64,000 nucleotides of DNA from Rhyzopertha dominica (lineage: Eukaryota; Arthropoda; Insecta; Coleoptera; Bostrichidae). The position numbers and the translations under genes are program-made. Shown here piece by piece: positions 44,851-55,671 of this stretch. The stretch spans positions 6,443,786 through 6,507,785 of the forward strand of contig QCXZ01000041.1 in NCBI GenBank assembly GCA_025024175.1, in the 5' to 3' direction. Numbering within the stretch: position 1 is the first letter of the stretch; each line of letters starts with the position of its first letter. The notes under the pieces are model-generated. The model saw only the letters and a list, made by a program, of their open reading frames with translations, searched no databases and had not been told where the DNA came from.

Positions 44851-45429
44851 AAAAACTTATGGGTGAACTTTTAGATGTTCTTACTGCTCTAANTTTATAT
44901 CCGCATCTCACCCAGCGAATTTAAAAACCCTTTGAATACCGAGCTTCATGCATTTCAATTTGGCAGGCTTCCCGTTCACGTCGCAGCATCCCCAAAAAAT
45001 GAACCCCAAAGTCCGTTTCGCAACTTTCCTCACATCTTGCCCATTGTGTGCTGGTGCCGTGTAATCTCTCATCATTACGAGCTTCTTAATTGCTAGCAAC
45101 ACGTAATAAACATAATTAGAAGTGGGTTAAATGAATCCGGGGAAGGCTAAATTTTAATGAACGCCGCGAGTGCAGCCGTGGACCCCTCGAAGCCCCCGAA
45201 AACATAATTATATTAANATGAGCGCGGCGGGTTCCCGGTCCGTTAGTGTCATTCTGCGGCTTGATGCTTCGNGCCTCAGAATGCGCCCGGGATGACCGTT
45301 CGGCCGGATTTACGCGAGGAAATGGACCCTTGCAGTGATGGGATGCGGAGGTCCATTATGTGACTGGCTACTTCGTGGAATAGTTTGAGATGTGGGCTGC
45401 GACGAAGTTGTCGATGACACATATACACT
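44851..45429. other. Island of balanced composition, probably unique host DNA
   Basis: From about 45120 to 45420 the composition is clearly GC-balanced, with three ambiguous bases in 44892-45272. No repeat, no coding motif. Among the most host-like segments of the window. Confidence 0.35.
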
Positions 45430-46580
45430 CCTCAAAATATAAAAGTAGTCACGTTTCTTAATTTAAATAATTTTATTATTTTTTAGGAATTTATATTAAA
45501 CTTATAATACAGAATCATTTATTTATGTATTTTTAACAATTTTAAAATTAAAATATATTTGAACATGTTGTAGGTACTGCCATTAATATGTAAATGTGTT
45601 CAAAATTAAAGTGGTTAATAAAAAGATCGTAATAAATAACTGACTTGTACTAATGCTGCATAACGTCGTTGCATACTGCGAATAAGCTTTCGGAAGTCTT
45701 GAATACGTCTCCCTAGCTGATCCCAAACATGCTCGATTGGATTCATGTCTGGGCTGCATGCAGGCCAATCCATTTTTCGAATATTTCGATTGTTAAGATA
45801 TTCAGTTACGATTTGGACAGTATAGGGTCTAGCATTATCATGTATTAAGATAAAATTTGGACGTCACCTGAGACTCTAGAATTTCGTCAATGTACCTTCG
45901 AGCTGTCAGTCCACCATTGCGAATGATAATAAGCTCGGTACGAGTGTGAATTGTTAAATTGTTATCCCACCCCACACCATTACGGATCCACCACCAAAAG
46001 CAACTGTTCTCCAGGCTTCCTCCAGATTCTTACACGTCCATCATTACCGGACAGAACTTAAACGCATCACTAAACAATACAGGTGACCAATGACGAAGTG
46101 GCCAGTTTAGGTGTTCTCTTCCAAATTGAAGTCTTCGGTGACGATATTCTCTGCTCAATTTGGAAAGTTTTGTGGGACGTCTTGATCTTAAATAAGCCTC
46201 TCTGTGTCTATTACGTACAGCTTGATGGCTAATTACTGTTCCTCTTGCTCTCAGGAAGACGGCTACGATTCTCACTGCTTTCAGTTGCAAAAACCGGTCA
46301 TCGTTTAGGGTGGTGTGCCTTCTACGACCCGTACCTATTCTTCTCGTTACGGAACCAGTCTCGCTATATGTTTTCCAAAGCTTCCAAACAGTTCCTTGGA
46401 CCACTTCAAGCTGTTGGACAACATAACGGTGAGAATATCCCTCTTGAAGTAACATTACGGCTCTAGTAACTTGTATCGAAGTTAATTGCTTCTTTAGAAT
46501 GACACAATGCAATATGACAGATTTAATGTTAATTGACATTAAAATTGTTTGTCTGGTTTCCATGGTAATCATGATTCAAT
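45430..46580 (-). mobile_element. Tc1-like element remnant
   Basis: Contains a near-complete broken transposase on the minus strand. The candidate left terminus is ACTCCTCAAAATATAAAAGT at about 45427-45446. I could not find its inverted partner upstream of the gene, so the 5' end is lost or diverged. Confidence 0.7.
45572..46572 (-). pseudogene. Tc1-like (DD34E) transposase, broken
   Basis: The 180-codon piece (46572-46030) has the N-terminal HTH (VTRAVMLLQEGYSHRYVVQQ, GTVWKLWKTYSETGSVTRRI, then GTGRRRHTT) and the first catalytic region (WSPVLFSDAFKF). A middle part follows in shifted frames (IIIRNGGLTARRYIDEIL). The end carries ILIHDNARPYTVQIVTEYL, then MDWPACSPDMNPIEHVWDQL. From the Asp of HDNARP to the Glu of NPIEHVW are 34 residues: DD34E. 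The SDE motif reads SDA here, and two frameshifts break the middle. The two distal catalytic residues are intact. Confidence 0.85.
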
Positions 46581-47204
46581 TTCAACAAGTTTTTGCAGCG
46601 TTCAAACATGTGAGGCTAGTTGAGTTGATGGTAACCAGAATCACTCAAGTAAAGTTCTAAAATTACTTAAGTAAATGATTATTCAATCCATATTACAAGT
46701 TTTATTTAAATTCCTTAGTTTGTAATAAACTTAATCAGGTTCTACTGTCCGACTATTTTTATATTTAGAGAAGTATAGTTCTTAACAGTGAAAATGAGAA
46801 AACGGCTTATAAGTGAAGCCTTGTACATAAGGCAATCTCAACTTTAACTTACTTTGTCCTGGCTGAGAATTTACTTGATTTGGACGAGCACTTTTATTAA
46901 AAGTTAACCACATATTCTTATTGCTATAACCATTTCTCACTGGCGCTGATTTAAAATGATATATTTCTTTTTATAAATATCCTTCGTCTGAGATTCGTTG
47001 TGCTTTAACAAAGAACGTGCTTATAAGACTATTCTTTTGAGTGGGAGGGTGGTGAGATGTGGCATGTAAATATCAGTCTGTGTGTGTTGGTTTTGTGTAA
47101 ACCTTGTGTCCTGGTGTCCTCGGTCCACTGTTCACTCAGTAAATGTGGATATCCGAGAATATTCCATAATAATCTTTTAAGGATATTAACTGTTCAAATG
47201 ATTT
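46581..47204. other. Unassigned interval
   Basis: AT-rich with a GT-rich patch at 47030-47130; nothing recognised. Confidence 0.3.
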
Positions 47205-47665
47205 AGAAACCTAACTAACCCTTTGATAACGTAGGGCCAAATAACAAAAGTATCACCTACATACATATACCAACATTTTGGCTTAAATGAAAGCTATTGA
47301 TCGCCACCTCTTCCAAATTTTCCTCAAACAAATTGGCCACTATAAGGCTTGGGCTTGAACCCATTGCACAACCTTATTTTTGTTCACAAAAATTACCATT
47401 CCTTAAGAAATAAGTTGATTTTAAACAGTGCTAAGATAATCTGGCTATCATGTCACCTAGAGTGTCTCTAGTAAGTTTGTATTTGATGTGTGGGTACTTT
47501 CGTAAATAAAAAAACCTCGTCAAAACTAAGTAAAATATCAGCTTCTAAATACCCTCTTATCAAGTTTGAAGACTTCCTGATGAAACTCCGGGTTTTTTCT
47601 ACATAAAGTTTAAATGGTTAGCACAAAATTCTGCCAGTCTGTAACAAGGACTGCCTACGATTGTA
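47205..47665 (-). pseudogene. Penelope-like element reverse-transcriptase scrap
   Basis: Pieces on the minus strand follow the Penelope-type RT order: GSPCYRLAEFCANHLNFM, ADILLSFDEVFLFTKVPT (the SFDVVSLFTNVP motif with the first catalytic Asp), YFLRNGNFCEQ, GCAMGSSPSLIVANLFEENL, and YVGDTFVIWP. The last corresponds to YVDDTF-x-IW; the first catalytic Asp of the pair is Gly here. Stops and frame shifts are frequent. No GIY-YIG endonuclease domain was found downstream. Penelope-like elements often carry hammerhead ribozymes in their repeats, which is of interest given the two ribozymes in this window, but nothing links them directly. Confidence 0.75.
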
Positions 47666-49119
47666 CTGACAATTTAAGTACCTGGCAATCGGAAATGTGG
47701 TACCATATCATATTTCCGATAAGATTTTACTTCTCCAAGCTCTTGCGATGCAGACGTCTTCGAGACTGTTAGCTTTTCCTGCGCTACACAGTAATTACTC
47801 CGACGATGTCGAGTAGTATCGGAATCCTTCAAATGGAGTGCCTACGTTCAGTCGAGTACGGCACGGGTTTAGTTCCAAGTGCACGTTTCGAGAGGTGAAA
47901 ACGCCTCCAGCGAAAGTCATTGTTACGACAGACGAGTGGAACTGAGCCGAAATAAACGAAGCCAATCTGAGACAGTTTCTCGAGTATAAATCAGATATCT
48001 GGAATGCTTAATTGAAGCCGGCTCTAAGCGAGTCGTGTTCGGCTATAAGACGGGAAAACGAGCAGTTTTTCATAAAAAAAGAGCTGCAGATTGAATTCTA
48101 AAGTTAAATTTAGAAAAGAAAATATCAACAAAAGAAAAGAATTGCTCTGCATGCAGAATAGACATAACTTGGAATTAAGTATCGACGAAGAACTAACAGG
48201 TTCAGGTAAAGTAAGAAATGTGCTAGACTTCAGTCTATCACATCGCATAAACTTCGTTTATAGCCATCGTTTACTAAACAAGAACTGCGCAGTTCCTGTA
48301 ATCTCAAAAGCAGAAAGTTTTTTATTCATAGGTAATTTGGTTACAGTCTAATTCGTCTGAATTGTGTTCTTGACTAGAATTACCCTACTAGCTGCGACAG
48401 CCCTATTTTGCATATTGTGATGTTCCCTAGGGGAAATCCACAGAATCCTGGCATCGTATAAGCCGCTTAGTAATCTTTGCTGCATAATCTTTTGTAAGAT
48501 CGCGAATACATTAATTTGATAGAAGCTACAAGTTTCTAGCGGAAATGCAGTTTTACTACGCCTAGTTGATTGCAAGATAGTGCTAATTTCTTATCTTCTA
48601 CATTAACAGCATTTACACCTGCAGATAAATAATTCTTCGAGTTTCTCAGTATAATGTTGATAACTAGAAATTTTGATTTCCGTATTTGGTACTGCTTCAA
48701 AGGCACATGAATAGTGGACATTGTGCTCGGGTTTTTATTTATATATCAAGTCTGGAACAAAATATCTTATCGGGCTTGACACCTAACTACTGTACTTAAT
48801 TTTCCTCCACTTGGGGTACCACTGGACGACGAGATAAGCGCATGCATGATCGAGCACGAAATGGTTGTTCTGTTTAACTTAAAAATTCGATCGATTTCGA
48901 TCCAACGTTGAAGCAAAATCTTTATTAATGAAGAAGAAGATAGAAAACAAATTCGGATATAATGGATTTCTAAAAAAAGACGGAACCAAACTTTACTGAG
49001 TTCAGTAGTAGAAAAGTTTTTCATAGAAACCGCTGCGTTTAGAGCCATTTTTGTACAAAAGTGTAATGTTATTTTGTTAGCATCAAAGCTTTGAAGAGTA
49101 TGTAGACACACTTTTTACT
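47666..49119. other. Unassigned interval with a host-like island
   Basis: The stretch 47740-48030 has balanced composition and looks like unique host sequence. The rest is AT-rich without recognised motif. An 86-codon frame at 48091-48351 is not recognised. Confidence 0.3.
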
Positions 49120-50840
49120 TATTTTCTATGTCTTTTCTAATAATTAAAGAAGCTGCTGAATCACGTCATTACCTATAAGTAACGCAAAATAGCTTGAGGA
49201 TCAATCCATCTTTCCACGCAGTATCGTAGGCCGCCGATAAATCTACGAACACTACTCCAGTTTTCAATCGTTTCTGGAAACCAACTTCAGCATATGCTGT
49301 TAGAGCCAAGACTTGGTCACAGCAACTTCTGTTCTTCCTAAAACCTGCTTGTTTTTTCGGGAGTGTGTCTTCAATAATAGGTCCTATCCTCTGGTAGAGT
49401 AGTTTCTCTAGTAACTTGTAGCAGACACTCAGGTAACTTCATTTGGAGGTTTCCCAGGTTTTAAGACAGCAATCGCCTTTGTTTTCTTAAACAAACTTGG
49501 AAGAGTACATGTATCTAAAATATTATTATAGAACAATAACAAACATTTTAAAGCATTCGGTCCCAGGTTTTTCAAGAATTCTGGGTAAATACCATCAAAA
49601 CCAGCAGATTTGCGGGTTTTCAGAGCACAAATAGCTTGCCCAAGTTCTTCCAATGAGAATAATTGTGACAACTCTACTGAAGGTTCGCATGTTTTTCTTA
49701 ACTGACGAAGTTTTTCCTTCATCTTTTTTAATTCCTCCGTAGATATTGGAACAGAATTTGAGATATTAACCAGTCGAGAAGCTAAAACATTAGGCGAAAT
49801 TAATGATGTTGGTTTATGTGTTTCATTAATATTTGGCTCTAATTTTTTCAACAGGTTCCAACTTCTGCGACAGGAGTGGGTGAAGTTCACGTTATGCATT
49901 AGAGTATTCCATTTTTTCTTCCGAGATTGGATCCTGTCAGCCATTTCATAATTGGAATGAACCTGATACTGTCTACACAAGGCATCAGTTTCTTTATTCC
50001 AACAAGGAACGTAGCATTTTCGAAAACCTTTTGGAATTGTTCTCTTTTCAGCAGCCTTTATTACATCAACAAATCTTTCGTAGTTTTCAGGAGTTGCTGG
50101 GACCCATCAAAGATTCATGTCAATTTGAATTCTAAATTCCAACCAGTCCGCTTTTGGAAAGTTCCATCGTGGTTTTTCAAGTGATGGCTTCGTGAAAAGT
50201 CATTCAACACTTGCCGTATCATACAAAGAGGCATTAAATTAGCATCACAGGAGAAGATGCAGAGGTCCGGATTGTAATCACGCCTCCATCTTGCCGAATG
50301 GAAGTTCTTCTTCTCTTTTTCAGAGTAAACAAGATGCAGGTTGTGCTCTTCTATCCAGCTCATTAGAGCAAGTCCGCTCATGTTGTTTTCACTGTAGCCC
50401 CATAAATTATGATGGCTGTTGAAGTCTCTAATATACACACAAGGATGTTCGTGGTATCTTAGGAAGTTGTCTGGCCAGACAGTATTCGGCGACTTATGTA
50501 TGTTGTAACTGGTGAGGTCTCCTACTTTAGTTACGATCATTTCAACCCCATTTGCACATTTGCAATTTCTCTATTCACTGATCGGAGGTTGGTTAAATCA
50601 GATTCACATAAGTTGCAGACCCATGAATTCTTAGGGATTAGGGTGTATTCCAAGATCGTCTCTCTTGAAGAAGTATCACGTCTTCTTTATTGTCTTGAGC
50701 AACTCTTGCAAAATAGTCGGATTTATCCTTAGATATACATTCTATAATTAACTGTAGAATTCGGAGACTGTGGTCAATATTAATGGACCGGGAGCAGCCT
50801 GTAGGCTGAGTACGGTCTTCTAAGTGACGTCCATTGGAGA
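49120..50840 (-). pseudogene. Inverted 5' part: APE endonuclease and RT start
   Basis: The endonuclease starts LRILQLIIECISKDKSDYFA, DVILLQE (50840-50640), then RDFNSHHNLWGYSENN and NPDLCIFS (50540-50115). The linker and RT start lie in the 183-codon piece 49980-49429: ALKTRKSAGFDGIYPEFLKN, KKTKAIAVLKPGKPP. After one break the RT continues as CYKLLEKLLYQRIGPIIEDT, LPKKQAGFRKNRSCCDQVLA, then TGVVFVDLSAAYDTAWKDGL with the first catalytic Asp (about 49210-49250). The endonuclease G-D-F-N motif is RDFN and its final S-D-H is lost. The style (FVDLSAAYDTxW) marks a different LINE group from the Jockey/CR1-type copies elsewhere here. Confidence 0.8.
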
Positions 50841-50844
50841 ATTC

Positions 50845-51100
50845 AGTTGTACAATATCTCGGATGGGCTCTGTCTACAGAGCTGAATCGCCTTCGCACTG
50901 GTCATGGGAAATGCAAGTACTTTCTTAATAAATGGGATTCATCTATCAACCCTTCTTGTGAATGTGGAGATCCCCTCCAAACAATTTAACATATGGTCAA
51001 TAGATGCCCACGTACAGCATGGCCTGGTGGTTTTGCGCCTATCCATCGTGTTGATGAAGGTGTTAAAGACTGGCTTAAGACAATAGAGATCTGATTGGAG
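50845..51100 (+). pseudogene. Plus-strand 3' part: C-terminal RNase H-like tail of the same LINE type
   Basis: The plus strand reads WALSTELNRLRTGHGKCKYF, LNKWDSSINPSCECGDPLQT, a stop, HMVNRCPRTAWPGG, then IHRVDEGVKDWLKTIEI. LNRLRTGxGxC and the C-x-C-x-x-P-x-Q-T-x-x-H-x-x-x-x-C zinc-like cluster are typical of the extreme C-terminus of this LINE group. It directly adjoins the inverted endonuclease start. Confidence 0.8.
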
Positions 51101-51140
51101 TCTTCTGCGGCTTTCTTCAATACTCTATCCAGAATAAATA

Positions 51141-52424
51141 CATACTTGTATGTATCTATTATGGATAAAGCGCAAATGCGAGATCTCTTATCGTTGAATG
51201 AATTTTTTTTTCTTTCAACCCTTTCATAAAAGTCGACCGCAGTCGCATGAAATTAACAGTACTGTGGAATGTATTAATGATTTTCATAAGAATACATATA
51301 TAGTAACGCAAAAGAAGGCTATCCAAATTAGAAAGAATGTTGAGAAAACAGTCTGCCTATGCACTTTAACACCAAATCTCACTGTGGTGCGCGTGGATTA
51401 TTTCATTAAGACCCCAGTCTGACTGCTCAGCATTAGCTTAATTACAAATCTGATTCAAGACTTTAGAGCACTACAAGAAATTAACATCGTTCACACACAC
51501 ACGCTCCATCCGTCACTTGCCACAGTAAACAATCAATTAATTTTCCCCGTTTATCACTCGAGTCTGCTTCTTAGGTGCTAATTTAAATACAACCCCCGCC
51601 GAACGCGCTGTACAGTCGCTCTAATACAGAGCCTCCGTCCCCAGAAGACGCTTAATCTCGACGGAGAGCCTTTGTTTTGTGAAATTCCGCCGTTATTAAG
51701 AGTATAGTAATTGAGCTAAGATTTTCCTAAGACGCTGCTCGGGGTAATCCCCCAACTAAGTTTTGAGCCTGCGGATCCGGCTCAAAGACTGAATATAAAA
51801 GCGGTGGATGTAGCTGCGGTCGGCCATGTCGCTGATAGCTTATGTAATAATATGGGAGCGAGTCGGGGGCTCTATAGTAATTAGGGACTAAGATTTCGGA
51901 AGTAAGGGACTTATCCTTTTACAGCTGGCCTATAAGTCTTACTGCAGTTCTTCTAGAATCATATAAGAGGCCACTAGAAGATAAACAAGAGGTTATTGCA
52001 AATACTACAGGACCCCTAATTCCTTGCACAATTCCAGCTTATAAATCAGAATGCACTACAAGGAGTTGGTTATTGGAATATATGAAGCGACTAACACCAA
52101 TGACAAAGTCATTAAGCCAATATTTATTGACTGCCACATCACTGTTCACCAAGTTTTGTCCAAACAAATAATGTGGCATCCTTACTGTCGGTATCTTTAA
52201 TATAATTAAGTACTCTAAACTCTGATACAGAATCTTCAGTCTCTCATTTAAAATCTTAAATATATTCTGACATTTAGGTTATACAAGTAGTTTTAAATTA
52301 GTTGAATACTTTCAAAATATGTTGATTTGCAATGAGTTAGATAGCTTGAAAACAAGCTGATGGTTTTAATGTGCTTTGTTTCAAGTGTTTTATCAGATAA
52401 CCCTAAGGATCGTTTCAACCAAAT
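51141..52424. other. Unassigned interval with a host-like island
   Basis: The stretch 51500-51960 is balanced in composition with no repeat character. It includes GAATATAAAAGCGG, a TATA-like word, at about 51793-51806, without a convincing initiator. The rest is AT-rich. Confidence 0.3.
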
Positions 52425-52602
52425 AATAATAATAAATTGCCTTTATTGAACAGCAAGAGAAACAAAGAAAAAAAGTTTATAATGGAAGCAATTACTGTTC
52501 TTGGACGAAGTTCAGTCTGCCACAACCGTGAAGCAGCAGCAGCCTGCTCTCCCACTTAACCCCAAAGTCTTAAAACTAGACAGTCATACACCTCACGCTC
52601 TA

Positions 52603-52633
52603 ATNCACACACTCACACACACTCACACACACC
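52603..52633. repeat. CA-rich microsatellite
   Basis: Interrupted (CA)n with CTCACACACA units, one ambiguous base at 52605. Confidence 0.85.
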
Positions 52634-52704
52634 CTATCAGACATATATAGCTTCAATCATGCCCAGGTCACACGCTCTCGCCACCCCATCATAATATATC
52701 AAAA

Positions 52705-53704
52705 TCAAAATAACCCAATGATCGTGAGACACTCAGGGATGTTATTGTAAGTTTTTGCTACATTATACATATATGAACGTTTTGCAAATTCAGTAGAGTG
52801 AGCAGGTATAGTAATCAATCTCCTGTGTCTCAAACCGAGATTATGTATGTCCGTCCCGAAAGTTATATCCTTATACAAATAATGAGGAACCTGACTTTTA
52901 ATTACCTTGTGGAAGAAACAGGCCGCATGGAAATCCCGCCTGCGACTCATGTCTAGCCACTCCAACTCTCTCAATCTTCTCTTCACACTACACCGCCTCC
53001 CAACGCCAAAAATCAAACGTAAACAAGAATTTTGCAATTTTTTTATAAGCTTTTTATCTAAAGAATCCAAACAAGGTGCGTAGATCACGTCGCAGAAGTC
53101 TAGCTTAGATAGTACTAAGCTATTACAAAGAATGCTCTTCGTTCTAACATTTAAAAGATGGCGATTTTGATACATTCTTAAGGCTACAATAAGCGCTCCG
53201 CAAAAACTTTGAAATGTGAGTTTTAAAGCGAAATGTAGAGTCAATATAAAGACCGAGGCTTTCTAGATACATCAGATACATTCAGCCTAGAATCAGAAAT
53301 TTGTATTTCAAAGTTAGTTAGTTTGTCTTTATTGACCCTTCCACCCAATAACATTACCACAGATTTATTAGGATTTAAACAAAGCGAGTGTTGACCATCA
53401 CGTAATCTCTTCAGATCCTCATTTATTTTTTTGAAAGCTAGGGCCCGTTCATTCACTTTGATAGAATAATATATTTGAGAGTCATCTGCATAGAACTGTG
53501 CTTACAGTACTTCAGGGCGCTAGGAAGAGTCGACGTATAAAGTATAAACAAAAGCGGGCCCAAAATCGATCCCTGAGGCACATCCGACTTTATTCGCCTG
53601 AAAGATGATACATGATCAGACACTTTTACAGTCTGATAACGATTAGTGACGTAGCTCATTAGCAGAGACACGACATTGTCCCCAAAGCCTATATAATGCA
53701 GCAT
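52705..53704 (-). pseudogene. RT and C-terminal region of the LINE, broken by frameshifts
   Basis: Three open pieces in successive frames: 53704-53453 (YIGFGDNVVSLLMSYVTNRY, then DVPQGSILGPLLFILY), 53456-53241 (NERALAFKKINEDLKRLRDG, LCLNPNKSVVMLLGG) and 53244-52705 (RMYQNRHLLNVRTKSILCNS, LVLSKLDFCDVIYAPC, KKLQNSCLRLIFGVGRR). The catalytic loop is intact but out of frame: QFYADDSQIYYS reads in the neighbouring phase at about 53505-53465. So single-base frameshifts rather than lost residues inactivate this RT. The region with the first catalytic Asp is beyond the truncation. Confidence 0.85.
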
Positions 53705-53745
53705 ACCCTTAAGAACCTCGTGATCAAATAACAGTCATTTTCAAA

Positions 53746-54817
53746 GAGTATCAAAATTAAACTGAGCTCAGATGTGCACAAGCTACCCAGCTATTCAGAA
53801 TGAGTGCACCATTAGACCTATATATACACGTGAAGTATTTTATTAGTGTTAATTTGTGTATTGTAATAAACGGACTTCACGAGTCGCCTTTAGAGTTCAA
53901 ATCATGTTTGGTTTAACATCCAGTGTTCTACTGTGTCAAAAAAATTAGGTGAATTGCTTATTCAAAATTCTCGAGTATTATAACTCGTACAATTTGGTAG
54001 GTTGGTAGTAGTACTGACCTTGATATCTGTGCCGAGTTTCATGTCAATATATTGAATTGTTCGATTTTCACTAGTAAAACAAAATAACAATGACCTAAGT
54101 AGAATGAAGGAGAAGGAGGGCAGACAGGCCCAAAAAGTGCAGCAAAGATTTGGGGTGTAAATAGAGAATTGTAACAGACTGTGGTACATGGAAGAAGGAA
54201 ATGAAGACCTTAACTTGGATATAATATACAGAATGATCGAAAAAGCCAGAACAGCAGCTGTATCTTGGAAATTAATCGTGCCAGAATCTTGCCGTTAATT
54301 TTATTTAAATGTTTTTATTATTTTTCTGATTGCTATGATAGCGACAAAGGAGGGGCAGAAGTTTCAGATCTTCAAAATGACATAACTCATGTATGGTTTA
54401 AGCGAATCCAACAAATGATGGCTAGCTTTAAAGTGAATTTTATAGTTATAAACTACTTTTTTGCAACTGTTTGACAATGGGAGGCACTGTTTAAGTTGTT
54501 AGTTGCTATTACTCCTTAATCAAACAAAATGAATCGAGTTAATAATTCAACCTGGCGACAGTGATGAAACAGTGTTTTTTTAAGTGACAAAAATATAATT
54601 AAAATAATGTAAAAATAATACTTAAAAAAACACTATAAGCTTTTATATGCTTATTTGTTCATTAAATTGCAATATAACTGTTAAAGTACGGCGCTATAAT
54701 GCGTATGCAACCGCCCGGCAGGTAAATAGTTTTACAGTGGTCTGTGGCTGTGTCGTAAAAATTTGGCTAAATTGTTAAATAAACTATTAATAATGAATTC
54801 CACTTTTTAGTGGCATG

Positions 54818-54857
<40 letters not shown>

Positions 54858-55671
54858 CACTTGATCTTCGACTTATCAAACTTTAACATTAACAAGAGTA
54901 TTTGATCAATTCCACCTTCAAAACAAAATGAATGAAAAATATCAAATGCCACTAAAAGCGAAATGACAAACAAGGCCTGAAGCAAGTTACTAAAATAAGG
55001 TAATTTTGCAAAATCCAAATCTAATACTATCTCGGGCTTTAATCGTTAAATGAAAAGGAATGTCACGAAATGGAATATTACTTCCGAATGTTATGCACAC
55101 TTAAATGAATTTGATCCCAGTGCCTTAGTTCCGGCTAATGTTAAACCGCGGTTCTTAGGATTTCGGTCTCGAGTTCGCTCTTTGCGTGTTCATTCATTAT
55201 AAAGTTTCGTACTCGCTCAGCGAATTAAATACATGCGACTTGTGCCGGCCCAGCGCACCAGAGGCTTCGAAATCCACGTTAAGCACGTGTTATTAAACAC
55301 CGTTTGTACTTAAAACGGCGCAAAAAGCTAAAGCGGAGATGACAGTAATCCCGCACATTCGGCTTTTATATTCGTCAAAACGGCATAAAACAGAACAGCC
55401 TCTGGTAGCAGAGGAATAAAAAACGACAAAAAGGATTGCGGCGCTTCCCTCTGCTGGTAATCTATTTTTATCCTTTGTTCTGTTTGGATGAGAACCGTCA
55501 GTCAGACTTCATGTGTATGCTTTTAATATTTACCATGTGTGTAGACCGAACAAGTGTGTATCATTTCAATCCGGTATGATGCGTGACTTTTTGGAATGCG
55601 CTTGCTGTTTTCGAGATTCTAGTCAAAATATGAAAGGACATTAAAGAAAGAAGTTTAGAGAGCGTATTCTA
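53746..55671. other. Unassigned interval with a host-like island
   Basis: AT-rich to 55050, apart from an (ATA)n tract. The stretch 55060-55490 is balanced in composition and host-like, with a small hairpin CCTCTGGTAGCAGAGG near 55399. No coding signal. Confidence 0.3.
54818..54855. repeat. (ATA)12 microsatellite
   Basis: Thirty-eight bases of uninterrupted trinucleotide repeat. It creates a spurious run of tyrosines in a minus-strand frame. Confidence 0.97.

Larger units (their letters stand above)
49120..51140. mobile_element. Non-LTR retrotransposon in 5'-inverted (twin-primed) form
   Basis: The 5' part (endonuclease and RT start) lies on the minus strand at 50840-49120. The 3' part (RNase H-like C-terminal region) lies on the plus strand from about 50845 to 51140. 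This head-to-head layout with the plus-strand 3' end on the right is what twin priming produces. The RT region between motif A and the C-terminus is missing. No clear poly(A) or target duplication was seen. Confidence 0.6.
52425..53745 (-). mobile_element. 5'-truncated non-LTR retrotransposon with (ATT)n tail
   Basis: On the minus strand, RT pieces and the post-RT region lead to CAATAAAGGCAATTTATTAT TATTATT near 52425-52445, a Jockey-type 3' end. A CA-rich microsatellite lies in the 3' UTR. The copy is truncated in the RT near 53745. Confidence 0.85.

Noticed and set aside
53840..53945. Possible solo LTR (AATAAA followed by GGACTTCACGAGTC and a CA-like end)
   Set aside because: No second LTR, no TG...CA boundaries with a target duplication, no primer-binding site.
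54767..55018. 83-codon frame with a run of tyrosines
   Set aside because: The tyrosines come from the (ATA)n microsatellite.
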